Assembly: GCA_963599255.1 (NCBI GenBank) | Contig: CAVBWS010000018.1 | Span: forward strand, 1-34,830 | Direction of reading: 5' to 3' | Length of the DNA stretch: 34,830 nucleotides | Origin: RGIG5612 sp963599255 | GTDB taxonomy: Bacteria; Bacillota; Clostridia; Lachnospirales; Lachnospiraceae | Shown here: positions 14,917-23,129 of the stretch, piece after piece | Position numbering within the stretch: the stretch's first letter is position 1 | How the letters are laid out: every line of letters starts with the position of its first letter | Translations under genes and position numbers: made by a program | Notes under the pieces: generated by a model | Seen by the model: the letters and a program-made list of their open reading frames with translations, nothing else | What the model was told of the DNA's origin: nothing | Databases searched by the model: none

Positions 14917-16170
14917 ATGTATTCATATCAGACACTTTACGCACAAGATCCTGAGGTTGCACTTGCAATTAAGGGAGAAAGGGATCGTGAGCAGTCACAT
15001 CTCGAACTGATCGCATCAGAAAACTTCGTAAGTCCGGCGGTAATGGCAGCGATGGGCAGCTGCTTTACCAATAAGTATGCAGAAGGATATCCAGGCAAGC
15101 GTTATTATGGCGGATGCGAATATGCCGACATAGTCGAAAATCTCGCCAGAGAGCGTGCCAAGGAATTATTCCAGTGCGAATATGTAAATGTTCAGCCGCA
15201 CGCAGGAGCACAGGCTAATACAGCAGTTCAGATATCAGTGCTTAAACCGGGTGATACAATGCTGGGCATGGATCTTAACAGCGGCGGACATTTAAGCCAC
15301 GGCAGCAAGGTTAACATATCCGGTATTTTATATAATATTGCATCATATGGCGTAGAAGAAGATGGATATATCGATTATGACCACGTGCTTAAGGTTGCCA
15401 AGGAGAGCAGACCTAAGCTTATTATCGCAGGTGCCAGTGCTTATCCGAGAGCCATAGATTTTAAGAAATTCAGAGAGATTGCCGACGAGGTCGGTGCGAT
15501 TCTGATGGCAGATATTGCGCATATCTCAGGTCTTGTCTGTGCAGGTGAACACATGAGCCCGATTCCTTATGCACACGTTACAACCAGCACAACCCACAAA
15601 ACCCTGCGCGGCCCTCGTGGCGGAATGATCATGTCGAGCCAGGCTGTTGCAGATGAGCTTAAGCTTAACAGGTCGGTATTCCCGGGAATACAGGGCGGTC
15701 CGTTGATGCATGTTATTGCAGCTAAGGCAGTATGCTATAAGGAAGCACTTCAGCCGGAATTTAAGACATATGCTAAGCAAATCAAGGTCAATGCTGCTGC
15801 TTTATCGAAGGCTATGATGGACAGAGGATTTACAATATTCTCAAATGGCACAGACAATCACCTGATTCTGGTTGACCTTCGCCCGATCGGAGTAACCGGT
15901 AAGGATGCAGAAACCAATCTTGATGCAGCCGGAATTACGTGCAACAAGAATGCAATTCCAAATGATACATCATCCAAGGTCGTTACAGGCGGCATCCGTC
16001 TGGGAACAGCAGCTCTTACCACTCGCGGCATGAATGAGAAGGATATGGAGACGGCGGCAGAGGCTATTAAGCTGGTTCTTATTGACAAGACACCGGCAGC
16101 AGTAGAGAAGGCCTCAAGTATGGTCAAGGAACTTGTGGAAGCACATCCACTGTACCAAGATGCGTTATAA
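14917..16170 (+). CDS. glyA: Serine hydroxymethyltransferase
   Basis: 417 residues, standard size. This PLP enzyme interconverts serine and glycine while loading tetrahydrofolate with a one-carbon unit. The PLP Lys is residue 228 in VTTSTTHKTLRGPRGG. Other family blocks are LIASENFVSPAVM, NKYAEGYPGKRYYGG and the Asp in MADIAHISGLV. An AGAAAGGAAATAAT site precedes the ATG. It is transcribed singly, facing purC across a large palindromic element that probably ends both transcripts. One-carbon supply links it to the purine gene purC. Confidence 0.97.
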   Translation: MYSYQTLYAQDPEVALAIKGERDREQSHLELIASENFVSPAVMAAMGSCFTNKYAEGYPGKRYYGGCEYADIVENLARERAKELFQCEYVNVQPHAGAQANTAVQISVLKPGDTMLGMDLNSGGHLSHGSKVNISGILYNIASYGVEEDGYIDYDHVLKVAKESRPKLIIAGASAYPRAIDFKKFREIADEVGAILMADIAHISGLVCAGEHMSPIPYAHVTTSTTHKTLRGPRGGMIMSSQAVADELKLNRSVFPGIQGGPLMHVIAAKAVCYKEALQPEFKTYAKQIKVNAAALSKAMMDRGFTIFSNGTDNHLILVDLRPIGVTGKDAETNLDAAGITCNKNAIPNDTSSKVVTGGIRLGTAALTTRGMNEKDMETAAEAIKLVLIDKTPAAVEKASSMVKELVEAHPLYQDAL

Positions 16171-16381
16171 ATAAATGCTTAAAAGCACATAAGGCGGCAC
16201 GGTTTCTTACACGCCTCGTAAGTACTAAGCTCAGTACGCAAATAAATAAACAAGACCATTCCTGCGGAACTCGTTTCACTCAAACAGTCCTCGGAATGGT
16301 CTATTTATTTGCTACTTCGCTAAGTGCTTACGGCTGATTGTGTAAGAAACATGCCGCCTTCCTGTGCAATTTAGCATTTAT
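16171..16381. repeat. 211-bp imperfect palindromic element (also likely bidirectional terminator)
   Basis: Nested arms match across the element: ATAAATGCTT (16171) with AGCATTTAT (16373), GGCGGCA..GTTTCTTACAC (16193-16212) with GTGTAAGAAACATGCCGCC (16340-16358), and a 20-base core ending GACCATTCC (to 16262) with GGAATGGTC (16293). The centre, TGCGGAACTCGTTTCACTC, is a loop of about 30 bases. It folds as one long hairpin between convergent genes. Confidence 0.75.
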
Positions 16382-16513
16382 CAGTATTCTCAATATCGGG
16401 TACATAAGAAATGTGCCGCCTTACGTGCTCGTAGGCATTTGCCTATTTGCATGAATCGTTAGTTCATGTTGTGCGTAATCTGTGCCTCCTTACGTGCCAC
16501 AGGCATTTGCTTC
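16382..16513 (+). repeat. Two further partial copies of the palindrome arm
   Basis: The arm TAAGAAA..TGCCGCCTT (16342) recurs as TAAGAAATGTGCCGCCTTAC (16407) and more loosely as GTGCCTCCTTACGTGC (16481), each followed by AGGCATTTGC. The repeats are about 63-70 bases apart. With the preceding element this fills the whole 343-base gap between glyA and purC; no gene is seen. Confidence 0.6.
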
Positions 16514-17383
16514 TTATAAATCCTTACCGGTCAGCTGCTTGTATGCCTGAAGATATTTGCCGATGGTCTTATCCACAATATCCTGAGGCAGAGTCCAGTT
16601 GTTGTCCGGATTAGCCTTAAGCCAGTCTCTTGCAAACTGCTTATCATATGACGGCTGACCGTGACCAGGTTCATAAGTATCAGCAGGCCAGAAACGAGAG
16701 CTGTCAGGAGTAAGCATCTCATCGCCGATTATGATCTGGCCATTTTCATCAAGGCCGAATTCGAACTTGGTATCAGCAATGATAATGCCATGAGACAGGG
16801 CATAGTCGGCACATTTCTTGTACAAGGCGATTGTATAATCACGGAGTTTCTCAGCATATTCCTGTCCCTTGCCCGGGAATACCTTCTCAAGATAAGTTAT
16901 GCTTTCCTCAAATGAAATATTCTCATCATGATCGCCAATCTCAGCTTTGGTAGACGGAGTATAGATAGGTTCAGCGAGTTTGTCAGATTCCTTTAAGCCC
17001 TCAGGAAGGGTAATCCCGCATACATTGCCGGTTTTCTGGTAGCTGGCCCAGCCGCTGCCGGTGATATAACCTCTTACGATACATTCAACAGGAAGCATGG
17101 TGAGCTTCTTGCACATCATGCTGTTGCCGTCGAACTTCGGCTGCCTGAAAAATTCCGGCATATCATTAACATCCGTTGAAATCATATGATTCGGAAGAAT
17201 GTCACTTGTGTAATCAAACCAGAATTTCGACATCTGTGTAAGGACAGTACCTTTTTTGCTTACTTCATTGTGAAGAATAACATCAAAACAGCTGATGCGG
17301 TCTGTCGCAACCATGATGAGAGTATCACCATTGTCGTAGATTTCTCTTACTTTTCCTTCTTTTACAGGTTTTAATTCAGTCAT
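16514..17383 (-). CDS. purC: Phosphoribosylaminoimidazole-succinocarboxamide synthase
   Basis: 289 residues; joins CAIR and aspartate with ATP to make SAICAR in purine synthesis. Family blocks are visible: KEGKVREIYDNGDTLIMVATD, RISCFDVILHN, ECIVRGYITGSGWASY and IIADTKFEFGLDENGQIIIGDE near the end. The length is nearer the 290-300-residue type (yeast Ade1-like) than the 235-residue Bacillus type. AAGGAGAAAC precedes the ATG. It follows the YqeY gene after 59 bases that hold a terminator-like hairpin, so it may be partly uncoupled from it. Confidence 0.96.
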   Translation of the reverse strand: MTELKPVKEGKVREIYDNGDTLIMVATDRISCFDVILHNEVSKKGTVLTQMSKFWFDYTSDILPNHMISTDVNDMPEFFRQPKFDGNSMMCKKLTMLPVECIVRGYITGSGWASYQKTGNVCGITLPEGLKESDKLAEPIYTPSTKAEIGDHDENISFEESITYLEKVFPGKGQEYAEKLRDYTIALYKKCADYALSHGIIIADTKFEFGLDENGQIIIGDEMLTPDSSRFWPADTYEPGHGQPSYDKQFARDWLKANPDNNWTLPQDIVDKTIGKYLQAYKQLTGKDL

Positions 17384-17395
17384 TGTTTCTCCTTA

Positions 17396-17421
17396 AAAAT
17401 TCATGGCTGCCTGCCGCAGCC
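17396..17421 (-). terminator. Terminator-like hairpin before purC
   Basis: On the minus strand GGCTGC-GGCAG-GCAGCC (17405-17421 on the map) is followed by ATGAATTTTT. The hairpin lies between the YqeY stop and the purC ribosome site. It could act as an attenuator or end the YqeY transcript. Confidence 0.5.
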
Positions 17422-17442
17422 GCCTTCGTGGATAGAACCAGA

Positions 17443-17880
17443 TCATTTGGTTAATTCAGCTACCATCTGATTTATAACTTTGCCGTCAGCTTTGCCCTTA
17501 AGGTCAGCCATAACAGCCTTCATTATCATGCCTTTGTTCTTGGTTGCAAGTACCTCAGAGAAATGCTCCTCAAGATATGCCTTAACTTCGTCAGCAGACA
17601 TCTGCTTAGGTGCAAATTCACTCATAATATTGTAACGGGTGGTATATTCCTCAAGAAGATCTGTTCTTGCAGCCGGACATGTATCAATCTGTTCTTTGAC
17701 AGACTTTATTTCCTTGAGAATAGCTTGGTCGGTCATTTCATCAGAAATATTATCACGGCAGCCGGCGTCGATAGCTGCCTTCTTAACTGCTGAAACAAGG
17801 TTTGAAATAGCCTGCTTTCTGTCATTGTCACGAGCCTTCATAGCAGATATGAGAGCTTGCTGTAAATCTGCAAATTTCAT
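17443..17880 (-). CDS. GatB/YqeY domain protein
   Basis: 145 residues from the ATG at 17880, chosen because AAAGGA precedes it and the family begins MKFADLQQALISAMKARD. The longer upstream reading has no ribosome site. The fold is the helical tRNA-binding-like domain found at the end of GatB; the stand-alone protein is widespread but its job is not established. The end motif MIMKAVMADLKGKADGKVI..MV is typical. It stands between a candidate promoter at 18066-18093 and purC. Confidence 0.9.
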   Translation of the reverse strand: MKFADLQQALISAMKARDNDRKQAISNLVSAVKKAAIDAGCRDNISDEMTDQAILKEIKSVKEQIDTCPAARTDLLEEYTTRYNIMSEFAPKQMSADEVKAYLEEHFSEVLATKNKGMIMKAVMADLKGKADGKVINQMVAELTK

Positions 17881-18190
17881 TATTTCGTTCCTTTCTAGGT
17901 GATCACACCTGTATCTTGCCATGCAAATAATTTGCCTGAATTTTATACGATATATCGGCAGCATAACCAGTGGCTGTGCCGCACTATATAGATTTTGCTA
18001 AAACAGGCATCAGATTGCTGCTGCTCTGTAAGGATAATAAGACAAGCAGCCATGCCTGCGGAGCCATTATAGCATATATTCTCAGGTTGTTAATTAACTT
18101 TTTGCCGATGATAACATTTTAAAATCAGGTGGGGAAATGGCGGTATTAATGCAATTGATCTGATAAATTAATTGACATTCTGAATGATCG
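17881..18190. other. 310-base intergenic region with leader for the YqeY gene
   Basis: It contains a minus-strand promoter (18066-18093) and a leader of about 180 nt. In the leader, GGCAT-GGCTGCT pairs with AGCAGC..ATGCC (map 18006-18055) and is followed by TGTTTTAG, a possible attenuator. The part 18100-18190 shows nothing clear. Confidence 0.45.
18066..18093 (-). promoter_or_regulatory. Promoter of the YqeY-purC group
   Basis: On the minus strand, TTAACA (18088-18093) and TATAAT (18066-18071) are 16 bases apart, and TGC directly before TATAAT makes an extended -10 box. Confidence 0.6.
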
Positions 18191-19045
18191 TTACCTCTTA
18201 AGAGACATGATCTCATCCTCAGTCAGCTTTCTGAACTGTCCCGGTTCAAGTGCATCATCAAGGGAGAGACAGCCCATTTTGATACGTTTAAGGTAGAGTA
18301 CCGGCATATTGATCGTTCCAAACATACGCTTGATCTGGTGGAATTTGCCCTCTTTAATAGCTATCAATGCTTCACTTATACCACAATCGTTTGTATAAAA
18401 ATGGTCATGATCTACAATGGTGCCATTGGTATTTGTAATATTGTCACTGCATTGCGTGGTGTCGCTTGCACAATTAACTTCATTGCAGTCATCGTCAGAA
18501 GATCCGGTATCAATACTTTTTCCTGAATTAAGTATCACAAGTTCTGCACCCATGCATTTATATCCGTCCGCCAGCGTGACCCCGTCAGCAAATGCCTTAA
18601 CATGCGTATCCCTGAGGCTTCCCTCCACCCGCACAAAATAAGTCTTGTCAACATGCTTCTTAGGCGATAACAAGTCGTGTGCCAATGCTCCGTCATCAGT
18701 AAGCAGCAGAAGCCCTTCGGTATCCTTATCCAGCCTTCCCACAGGAAACATATCAGGCTTTCTATATTCAGTCGGAATAAGATCAAGTACGGTTTTGTCG
18801 TGCGCATCAGAGGTAGCAGATACAACACCTGCAGGCTTATTAAGCATGATATAGATATGTTCGCTGTAATTAAGCCTGATGCCATCCACCATGATCTCAT
18901 CAAGCTCAGGATCGCACTTCATGTCAGAACCTGATACGACAGTGCCATTTACAGATATTTTTTTGGCTTTTATAAGATTTTTAACATCCTTACGGGAATG
19001 TTGTCCCATGGATGCGATGATTTTATCTAATCTCTGCAGCGGCAT
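18191..19045 (-). CDS. RsuA-family rRNA pseudouridine synthase with acidic insertion
   Basis: 284 residues from the ATG at 19045, which has AAGGAG upstream; longer readings run into the azlD gene. Residues 1-60 are an S4 RNA-binding domain (RLDKIIASMGQHSRKDVKNL). The catalytic domain holds GRLDKDTEGLLLLTDDG with the catalytic Asp106, and LNKPAGVVSA at 68-77. The end (GKFHQIKRMFG) is typical of RsuA, so 16S rRNA (U516-type) modification is likely. Residues about 173-222 are an unusual Asp/Asn/Ser/Cys-rich insertion with no counterpart I recognise, between two catalytic-domain strands. It is probably a surface loop, since all core motifs are intact. Confidence 0.9.
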   Translation of the reverse strand: MPLQRLDKIIASMGQHSRKDVKNLIKAKKISVNGTVVSGSDMKCDPELDEIMVDGIRLNYSEHIYIMLNKPAGVVSATSDAHDKTVLDLIPTEYRKPDMFPVGRLDKDTEGLLLLTDDGALAHDLLSPKKHVDKTYFVRVEGSLRDTHVKAFADGVTLADGYKCMGAELVILNSGKSIDTGSSDDDCNEVNCASDTTQCSDNITNTNGTIVDHDHFYTNDCGISEALIAIKEGKFHQIKRMFGTINMPVLYLKRIKMGCLSLDDALEPGQFRKLTEDEIMSLKR

Positions 19046-19170
19046 GGTGAGAAACTCCTTGATAAATTTGAAGATATTATTAAAACTTATTCGTGGCTGC
19101 ATGGCGAGGTTCATGGCATGAAACAGTTGAATATCCTCAACTGAGACATAACAGCCAGGCTTGCGATAAT

Positions 19171-19494
19171 TTATCTGATGACATAAGTAATAAATAAATC
19201 GCATATAAATACCGCCACACAAGATAGTATTGCCACTACAGTAAGGCTCTTGCCCTTATACGCAAGAATGACTGCAACAATAACACCTAATACAGCTGAG
19301 TAAATGCTGCCGGTGGATGTAAATACCGCCGGGATGGTCATGGCGGTAAGCACGGCATAGGGAATATAATAGAGAAATGATCTGATAAATATATTCTCTA
19401 TCTTCCTGCGAGCCAGTACAAAGGGAATCATGCGCACAAGATAAGTAGAACCGGCGATGATTACCAGATATATAAAATATTGCATAGTATCCAT
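19171..19494 (-). CDS. azlD: Branched-chain amino acid exporter small subunit AzlD
   Basis: 107 residues with four membrane segments; the motif TYLVRMIPFVLARRK near the start is characteristic of AzlD. It works with AzlC to export branched-chain amino acids or analogues. AAAGGAG precedes the ATG, 12 bases after azlC. Confidence 0.92.
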   Translation of the reverse strand: MDTMQYFIYLVIIAGSTYLVRMIPFVLARRKIENIFIRSFLYYIPYAVLTAMTIPAVFTSTGSIYSAVLGVIVAVILAYKGKSLTVVAILSCVAVFICDLFITYVIR

Positions 19495-19506
19495 GGTGAT
19501 TCTCCT

Positions 19507-20208
19507 TTACATGTTTTCATCTTTTATCGGAAACAGCAGTGCACCCACAGCGGCGGCCGCGATGGAGCAGATGCTTATTACTATTCCTATGGAAAGGGTA
19601 TTGATAATCGGTATATAGGTAAATGCTACGCTTAATAATGCGGCAACAGCGCATACAACGGCGATGGATCTGTGCTTTAGTTCCGGAACAATAATTGCAA
19701 TAAACATGCCGTATATTGCAATGCCCAGAGCTGTTAAGACAATGGCCGGCAGAAATGATCCAAGGATTGTTCCTGCCAGGGTTCCTATAGCCCATCCGAA
19801 ATAAGGAAGAGTAGCAAGGCCTATGAAAAATGACCTCGACAGAGACTTCTCCTGACTTGCTACCGCAAATATTTCATCTGTAATAAAATAACTGAGACCT
19901 ACCCTTGACCATCCATTGAACCTGTCATCTGTTTTCTGAGACAGAGAAACTCCCATAAAGCAGTATCTGATATTTATGGTAAGCTGAGCGATGAACATCT
20001 GGATAAACTGACCTGGCAGAACCATTATATCCAGGGCGGCAAATTGTCCGGCAGATGTTAATGTCAGCATGGAGATCAGCAATGTCTGCCACCAGGTAAG
20101 ACCGCTGCTGATACCCATTATGCCGAAAGTAATGGAAACGGACAGATATCCCAGTCCGATGGCCAATCCTGCCCTTACTCCTCTTATATATTCATTAGAA
20201 TTGTTCAT
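19507..20208 (-). CDS. azlC: Branched-chain amino acid exporter large subunit AzlC
   Basis: 233 residues with several membrane segments, normal AzlC length. The sequence SVSITFGIMGISSGLTWWQT followed by TSAGQFAALDIM is the family signature, and SYFITDEIFAVA is also typical. First gene of azlCD; AGAGGGTT precedes the ATG. The exported substrate is inferred from the family (LIV-type amino acids). Confidence 0.94.
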   Translation of the reverse strand: MNNSNEYIRGVRAGLAIGLGYLSVSITFGIMGISSGLTWWQTLLISMLTLTSAGQFAALDIMVLPGQFIQMFIAQLTINIRYCFMGVSLSQKTDDRFNGWSRVGLSYFITDEIFAVASQEKSLSRSFFIGLATLPYFGWAIGTLAGTILGSFLPAIVLTALGIAIYGMFIAIIVPELKHRSIAVVCAVAALLSVAFTYIPIINTLSIGIVISICSIAAAAVGALLFPIKDENM

Positions 20209-20376
20209 ACTAACCCTCTGGTTTTAAAATTTTGCATTGATCATATAACTTGAACAAAAAATCACGCAGATATATTCCTGCAACGACTCGTTTTTGAAAT
20301 CAACCATACCATTATACTGATTTTTTAAAGATATTCCAGTTGATAAAAATAAATTATGTATTAGAATAAAGGCGTT

Positions 20377-20928
20377 ATGGATAATAAAAAGAAACCATTT
20401 AAGTTAGGCATACTGGTAGGAAGATTTCAGATTCTGCATAAGGGACATTCTGATATGATCAGAAAGGCCATCGAACTGTGCGATAAGGTAGCTTTATTCG
20501 TAGGTTCATCCCAGGAGTCGGGAACACTCAAGAATCCGCTTACATATGAGATGAGAGAATCAATTCTTCGCACAGCATTTGCCGATGTTGATATATATCC
20601 GCTTCCGGACATCGGCGTCGGAAATAATTGCGCCTGGGGCGAGTATGTACTTCAAAATGTCATAGAAAAATGCGGTGAATATCCGGACTTATTTGTTTCA
20701 GGAAGAGAATCGAGAAGAATTTCATGGATAGATGATAGCTGGAATATAGCAGAGTTGTATGTCCCCAAATCAATTGATATATCAGCTACTAAGATGATAC
20801 AATTCGTAATCGACGACAATGAAGAGGAATTTGAGCGATATATTGAACCGTCAATAAAAGCAAGGTATGACGACATTAGAAGAACTGTGATCGCATCACA
20901 GGATAAACTCGATACCCAGAGTATCTAG
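20377..20928 (+). CDS. Nicotinamide/nicotinate mononucleotide adenylyltransferase-like protein
   Basis: 183 residues of the cytidylyltransferase-like fold. The nucleotide-binding motif GRFQILHKGH has the HxGH pair at His21 and His24, and ISATKM (135-140) fills the usual ISAT(x)(I/R) position. It transfers AMP from ATP to a mononucleotide. The next gene, 9 bases downstream, is nicotinate phosphoribosyltransferase, so the likely product is NaAD (from NaMN) or NAD (from NMN), as in NadM/NadR-like enzymes. It lacks the NadR kinase domain. The start has AAAGG upstream. Confidence 0.85.
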   Translation: MDNKKKPFKLGILVGRFQILHKGHSDMIRKAIELCDKVALFVGSSQESGTLKNPLTYEMRESILRTAFADVDIYPLPDIGVGNNCAWGEYVLQNVIEKCGEYPDLFVSGRESRRISWIDDSWNIAELYVPKSIDISATKMIQFVIDDNEEEFERYIEPSIKARYDDIRRTVIASQDKLDTQSI

Positions 20929-20937
20929 GAGGAAAAA

Positions 20938-22143
20938 ATGAAATTAGATCCGATTATTATCTCATTGCTTGATACTGATCTGTACAAATTCAACATGGAT
21001 CAGGTTATCTTTCACAAACATACCAATCTTACAGGGGAATATCATTTCAAATGCAGGACAGAGAATATTATTTTCACACCTGAAATGCTGGAAGAAATTA
21101 ACGAACAGATAGACTACCTGTGCTCATTGAGGTTCAGAAGAGACGAACTGGATTATCTTCGCTCTATCAGATTTATTGCCGATGACTACGTGGAATTTCT
21201 CCGTTTGTGGCATCCGATCAGAGATTATGTATACACAAGCATTGACGAAAACGGCGAGCTTACTATAACGGTGAAGGGCCCTATGTTCTCGGCAATGCAA
21301 TTTGAGATTTATTTGCTGGAAATTGTAAATGAGGTGTATTTCCGTATGCAGTATGACTATGAGACCCTCAGAAAATCTGCCGAGAGACGCCTTGATGAGA
21401 AGATTGAGGCCATGAATGAAGGCAAATATAATTTCAAGTTTGCAGAATTTGGTTGCAGAAGACGTTTATCACGGGAATGGCAGTCGGTGGTTATCAAGAG
21501 ATTTGCGGAGGAGACGAAGAACTGCGCAGGTACATCATCGGTTTATTTCGCCAAGATGCACAATCTTACGCCTATAGGAACCTATGCCCACGAATTTGTC
21601 CAGATGTATCAGGGCATAGACTCTATTCCTCTGGCATATACCAATTATTATGCCATGAAGGATTGGTATACAGAGTATAACGGCGATAACGGAACAGCGT
21701 TGTCAGATACACTTACCACAGATTTGTTTCTTAAGGACTTCACAAGATCTATGGTTAACAATTATTCGGGCGTTCGTCATGACAGTGGGGACCCTTATGC
21801 GTGGGGCGAGAAGATCATCAGTCATTATAAGAAGTATGGCGTTGATCCTATGACCAAGCAGCTGTTGTTTAGTGACAGCCTTAATTTTGACAGGGCCGAA
21901 GAACTATATCAGTATTTTAAGGATAAGGTAAAGGTTACATTTGGAATAGGAACCTTCTGTTCCAATGATACAGATGTTGAACCGCTTAATATTGTAATTA
22001 AACTGCAGTATGTTAACGGCCGGCCTGTAGCCAAGCTGTCAGATACACCATCTAAGGCCATGTGCAGCGATTCAGAATATCTTAAATATCTCAAGAGTTC
22101 CGTTGCATTCAGACTCGAAAGAGAAAAGGATGTTATCAGATAG
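20938..22143 (+). CDS. pncB: Nicotinate phosphoribosyltransferase
   Basis: 401 residues; makes nicotinate mononucleotide from nicotinate and PRPP with ATP. Family blocks include LLDTDLYKFNMDQVIF, FGCRRRLSREWQ and SGVRHDSGDPYAWGEKI. His218 in PIGTYAHEFVQ is in the place of the phosphorylated His. It is close in length to the E. coli PncB type. AGGAGGAAAAA precedes the ATG. Together with the upstream adenylyltransferase it forms a Preiss-Handler salvage pair; the amide-forming NadE is not in the window. Confidence 0.96.
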   Translation: MKLDPIIISLLDTDLYKFNMDQVIFHKHTNLTGEYHFKCRTENIIFTPEMLEEINEQIDYLCSLRFRRDELDYLRSIRFIADDYVEFLRLWHPIRDYVYTSIDENGELTITVKGPMFSAMQFEIYLLEIVNEVYFRMQYDYETLRKSAERRLDEKIEAMNEGKYNFKFAEFGCRRRLSREWQSVVIKRFAEETKNCAGTSSVYFAKMHNLTPIGTYAHEFVQMYQGIDSIPLAYTNYYAMKDWYTEYNGDNGTALSDTLTTDLFLKDFTRSMVNNYSGVRHDSGDPYAWGEKIISHYKKYGVDPMTKQLLFSDSLNFDRAEELYQYFKDKVKVTFGIGTFCSNDTDVEPLNIVIKLQYVNGRPVAKLSDTPSKAMCSDSEYLKYLKSSVAFRLEREKDVIR

Positions 22144-22157
22144 GAAGAGGTGCAATA

Positions 22158-22718
22158 GTGACAGAATTAGAAAAATTTAAAGCACTGCAAATGTACAGTA
22201 ACAGCGACCCGGAGATACTGGCACTTAAGAGTAATGCAAGGAAACTTGCAGATGCGTTTAACAGAACAACCGAAGAAGAAGCAGATAAGCGAATTGCCAT
22301 CCTGCAGGCATTATTCGGTGACTGCCCGGAGGATGCATTCATCAAGCCGCCATTTCATTGCGATTATGGATTTAATATCCATGTAGGTAAGAACTTCTTC
22401 GCCAATTTTGACTGCATAATGCTTGATGAGGCACCCATTACAATAGGTGATAACTGCCTTATGGGACCGCAGACCTGCTTCTATACGGTGAATCACCCGA
22501 TGAATGCCAGGGACAGGGTGGCCAACTACGTCTATGCCAAACCTATTACAATAGGGGACAATGTCTGGTTCGGCGGCAACAGCGTCGTATTGAGCGGAGT
22601 GACCATCGGAAACAATGCCGTGATCGGTGCTGGTTCAGTAGTTACCAAGGATGTCCCGGATAATGCAGTTGTGATAGGCAACCCCGCCAGAATACTAAGA
22701 TATATTGATAATAATTGA
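22158..22718 (+). CDS. Maltose O-acetyltransferase-type hexapeptide acetyltransferase
   Basis: 186 residues from a GTG with GGAAGAGG upstream. Residues 1-55 match the Mac N-terminal helical domain. Residues about 70-180 are hexapeptide repeats (ITIGDNCLMGP, ITIGDNVWFGGNSVV, TIGNNAVIGAGSVV) forming a left-handed beta helix. His113 in YTVNHP is the expected catalytic base. It transfers acetyl from acetyl-CoA to a sugar such as maltose or galactoside. It is 14 bases after pncB, though metabolic linkage is not evident. A terminator follows. Confidence 0.92.
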   Translation: MTELEKFKALQMYSNSDPEILALKSNARKLADAFNRTTEEEADKRIAILQALFGDCPEDAFIKPPFHCDYGFNIHVGKNFFANFDCIMLDEAPITIGDNCLMGPQTCFYTVNHPMNARDRVANYVYAKPITIGDNVWFGGNSVVLSGVTIGNNAVIGAGSVVTKDVPDNAVVIGNPARILRYIDNN

Positions 22719-22733
22719 TAGAAAATATCATAG

Positions 22734-22770
22734 AAAATCCCATGGATATTGACTCTCCATGGGATTTTTT
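22734..22770 (+). terminator. Intrinsic terminator after the acetyltransferase gene
   Basis: AAAATCCCATGG (22734-22745) pairs perfectly with CCATGGGATTTT (22757-22768), followed by more T. This ends the adenylyltransferase-pncB-acetyltransferase unit. Confidence 0.9.
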
Positions 22771-23129
22771 GTCAGAATTTTTTTGATGTTTTTAAGTAGC
22801 GGATACTAATTAGACATTGACCTAGTTGAGCCACAACACTAAAGGATTGTCGGTTGCGCCAATGCCGGGACGGCGCAGTCCACTGCTAAACGGGGATTGC
22901 TACGCACCTCGTGCTCCCGCAATCCAACCTGAATTCGCAATCCGAGCTATCGCTCTACTTGCTCATGCAGGTTAGCCTGTCCGATAGATATGAATTAGCT
23001 CGTGCAAGCACGGCTCATTCATATCTGCCGTCCAGGACGTTTAAAACAAACAATCAGCGAAGGCGTTTTCGAGCAGTGGCTGCACGCCGAGGTTCACGGC
23101 ATGGCGCAATAATCTCTTGATTTGATACG
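22771..23129. other. Gene-free interval with repeat element A
   Basis: Apart from the element at 22845-23110, no coding sequence is supported. Open stretches within it look like the accidental reading of a palindromic repeat and have no homology I recognise. Confidence 0.6.
22845..23110 (+). repeat. Palindromic extragenic element copy A, interrupted by 165-bp insert
   Basis: Two parts (22845-22886 and 23052-23110) match the reverse of copy B: GATTG...GGGACGGCGCAG..CACTGC, then AATC..CGAAGGCGTTTTCGAG and GCCGAGGTTCACGGC. Between them, 22887-23051 is extra sequence with its own hairpins, GGATTGC/GCAATCC (22895/22919) and AGATATGAAT..GTGC with GCAC..ATTCATATCT (22988-23026). Confidence 0.7.

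Noticed and set aside
16171..16381. CRISPR array
   Set aside because: The repeats are arms of one palindrome and nearby partial copies, not evenly spaced identical repeats with unique spacers, and no cas gene is present.
19046..19222. Extended N-terminus for the RsuA-type synthase
   Set aside because: It would overlap azlD and has no ribosome site; AAGGAG precedes 19045 and the S4 domain starts there.
22845..23110. Insertion sequence with a transposase
   Set aside because: No open frame of transposase size or motif lies in or beside the elements; they fit a non-autonomous repeat better.
22911..23120. A 69-codon open stretch over repeat element A
   Set aside because: It reads through palindromic repeats and lacks a ribosome site and any recognisable domain, so it is accidental.
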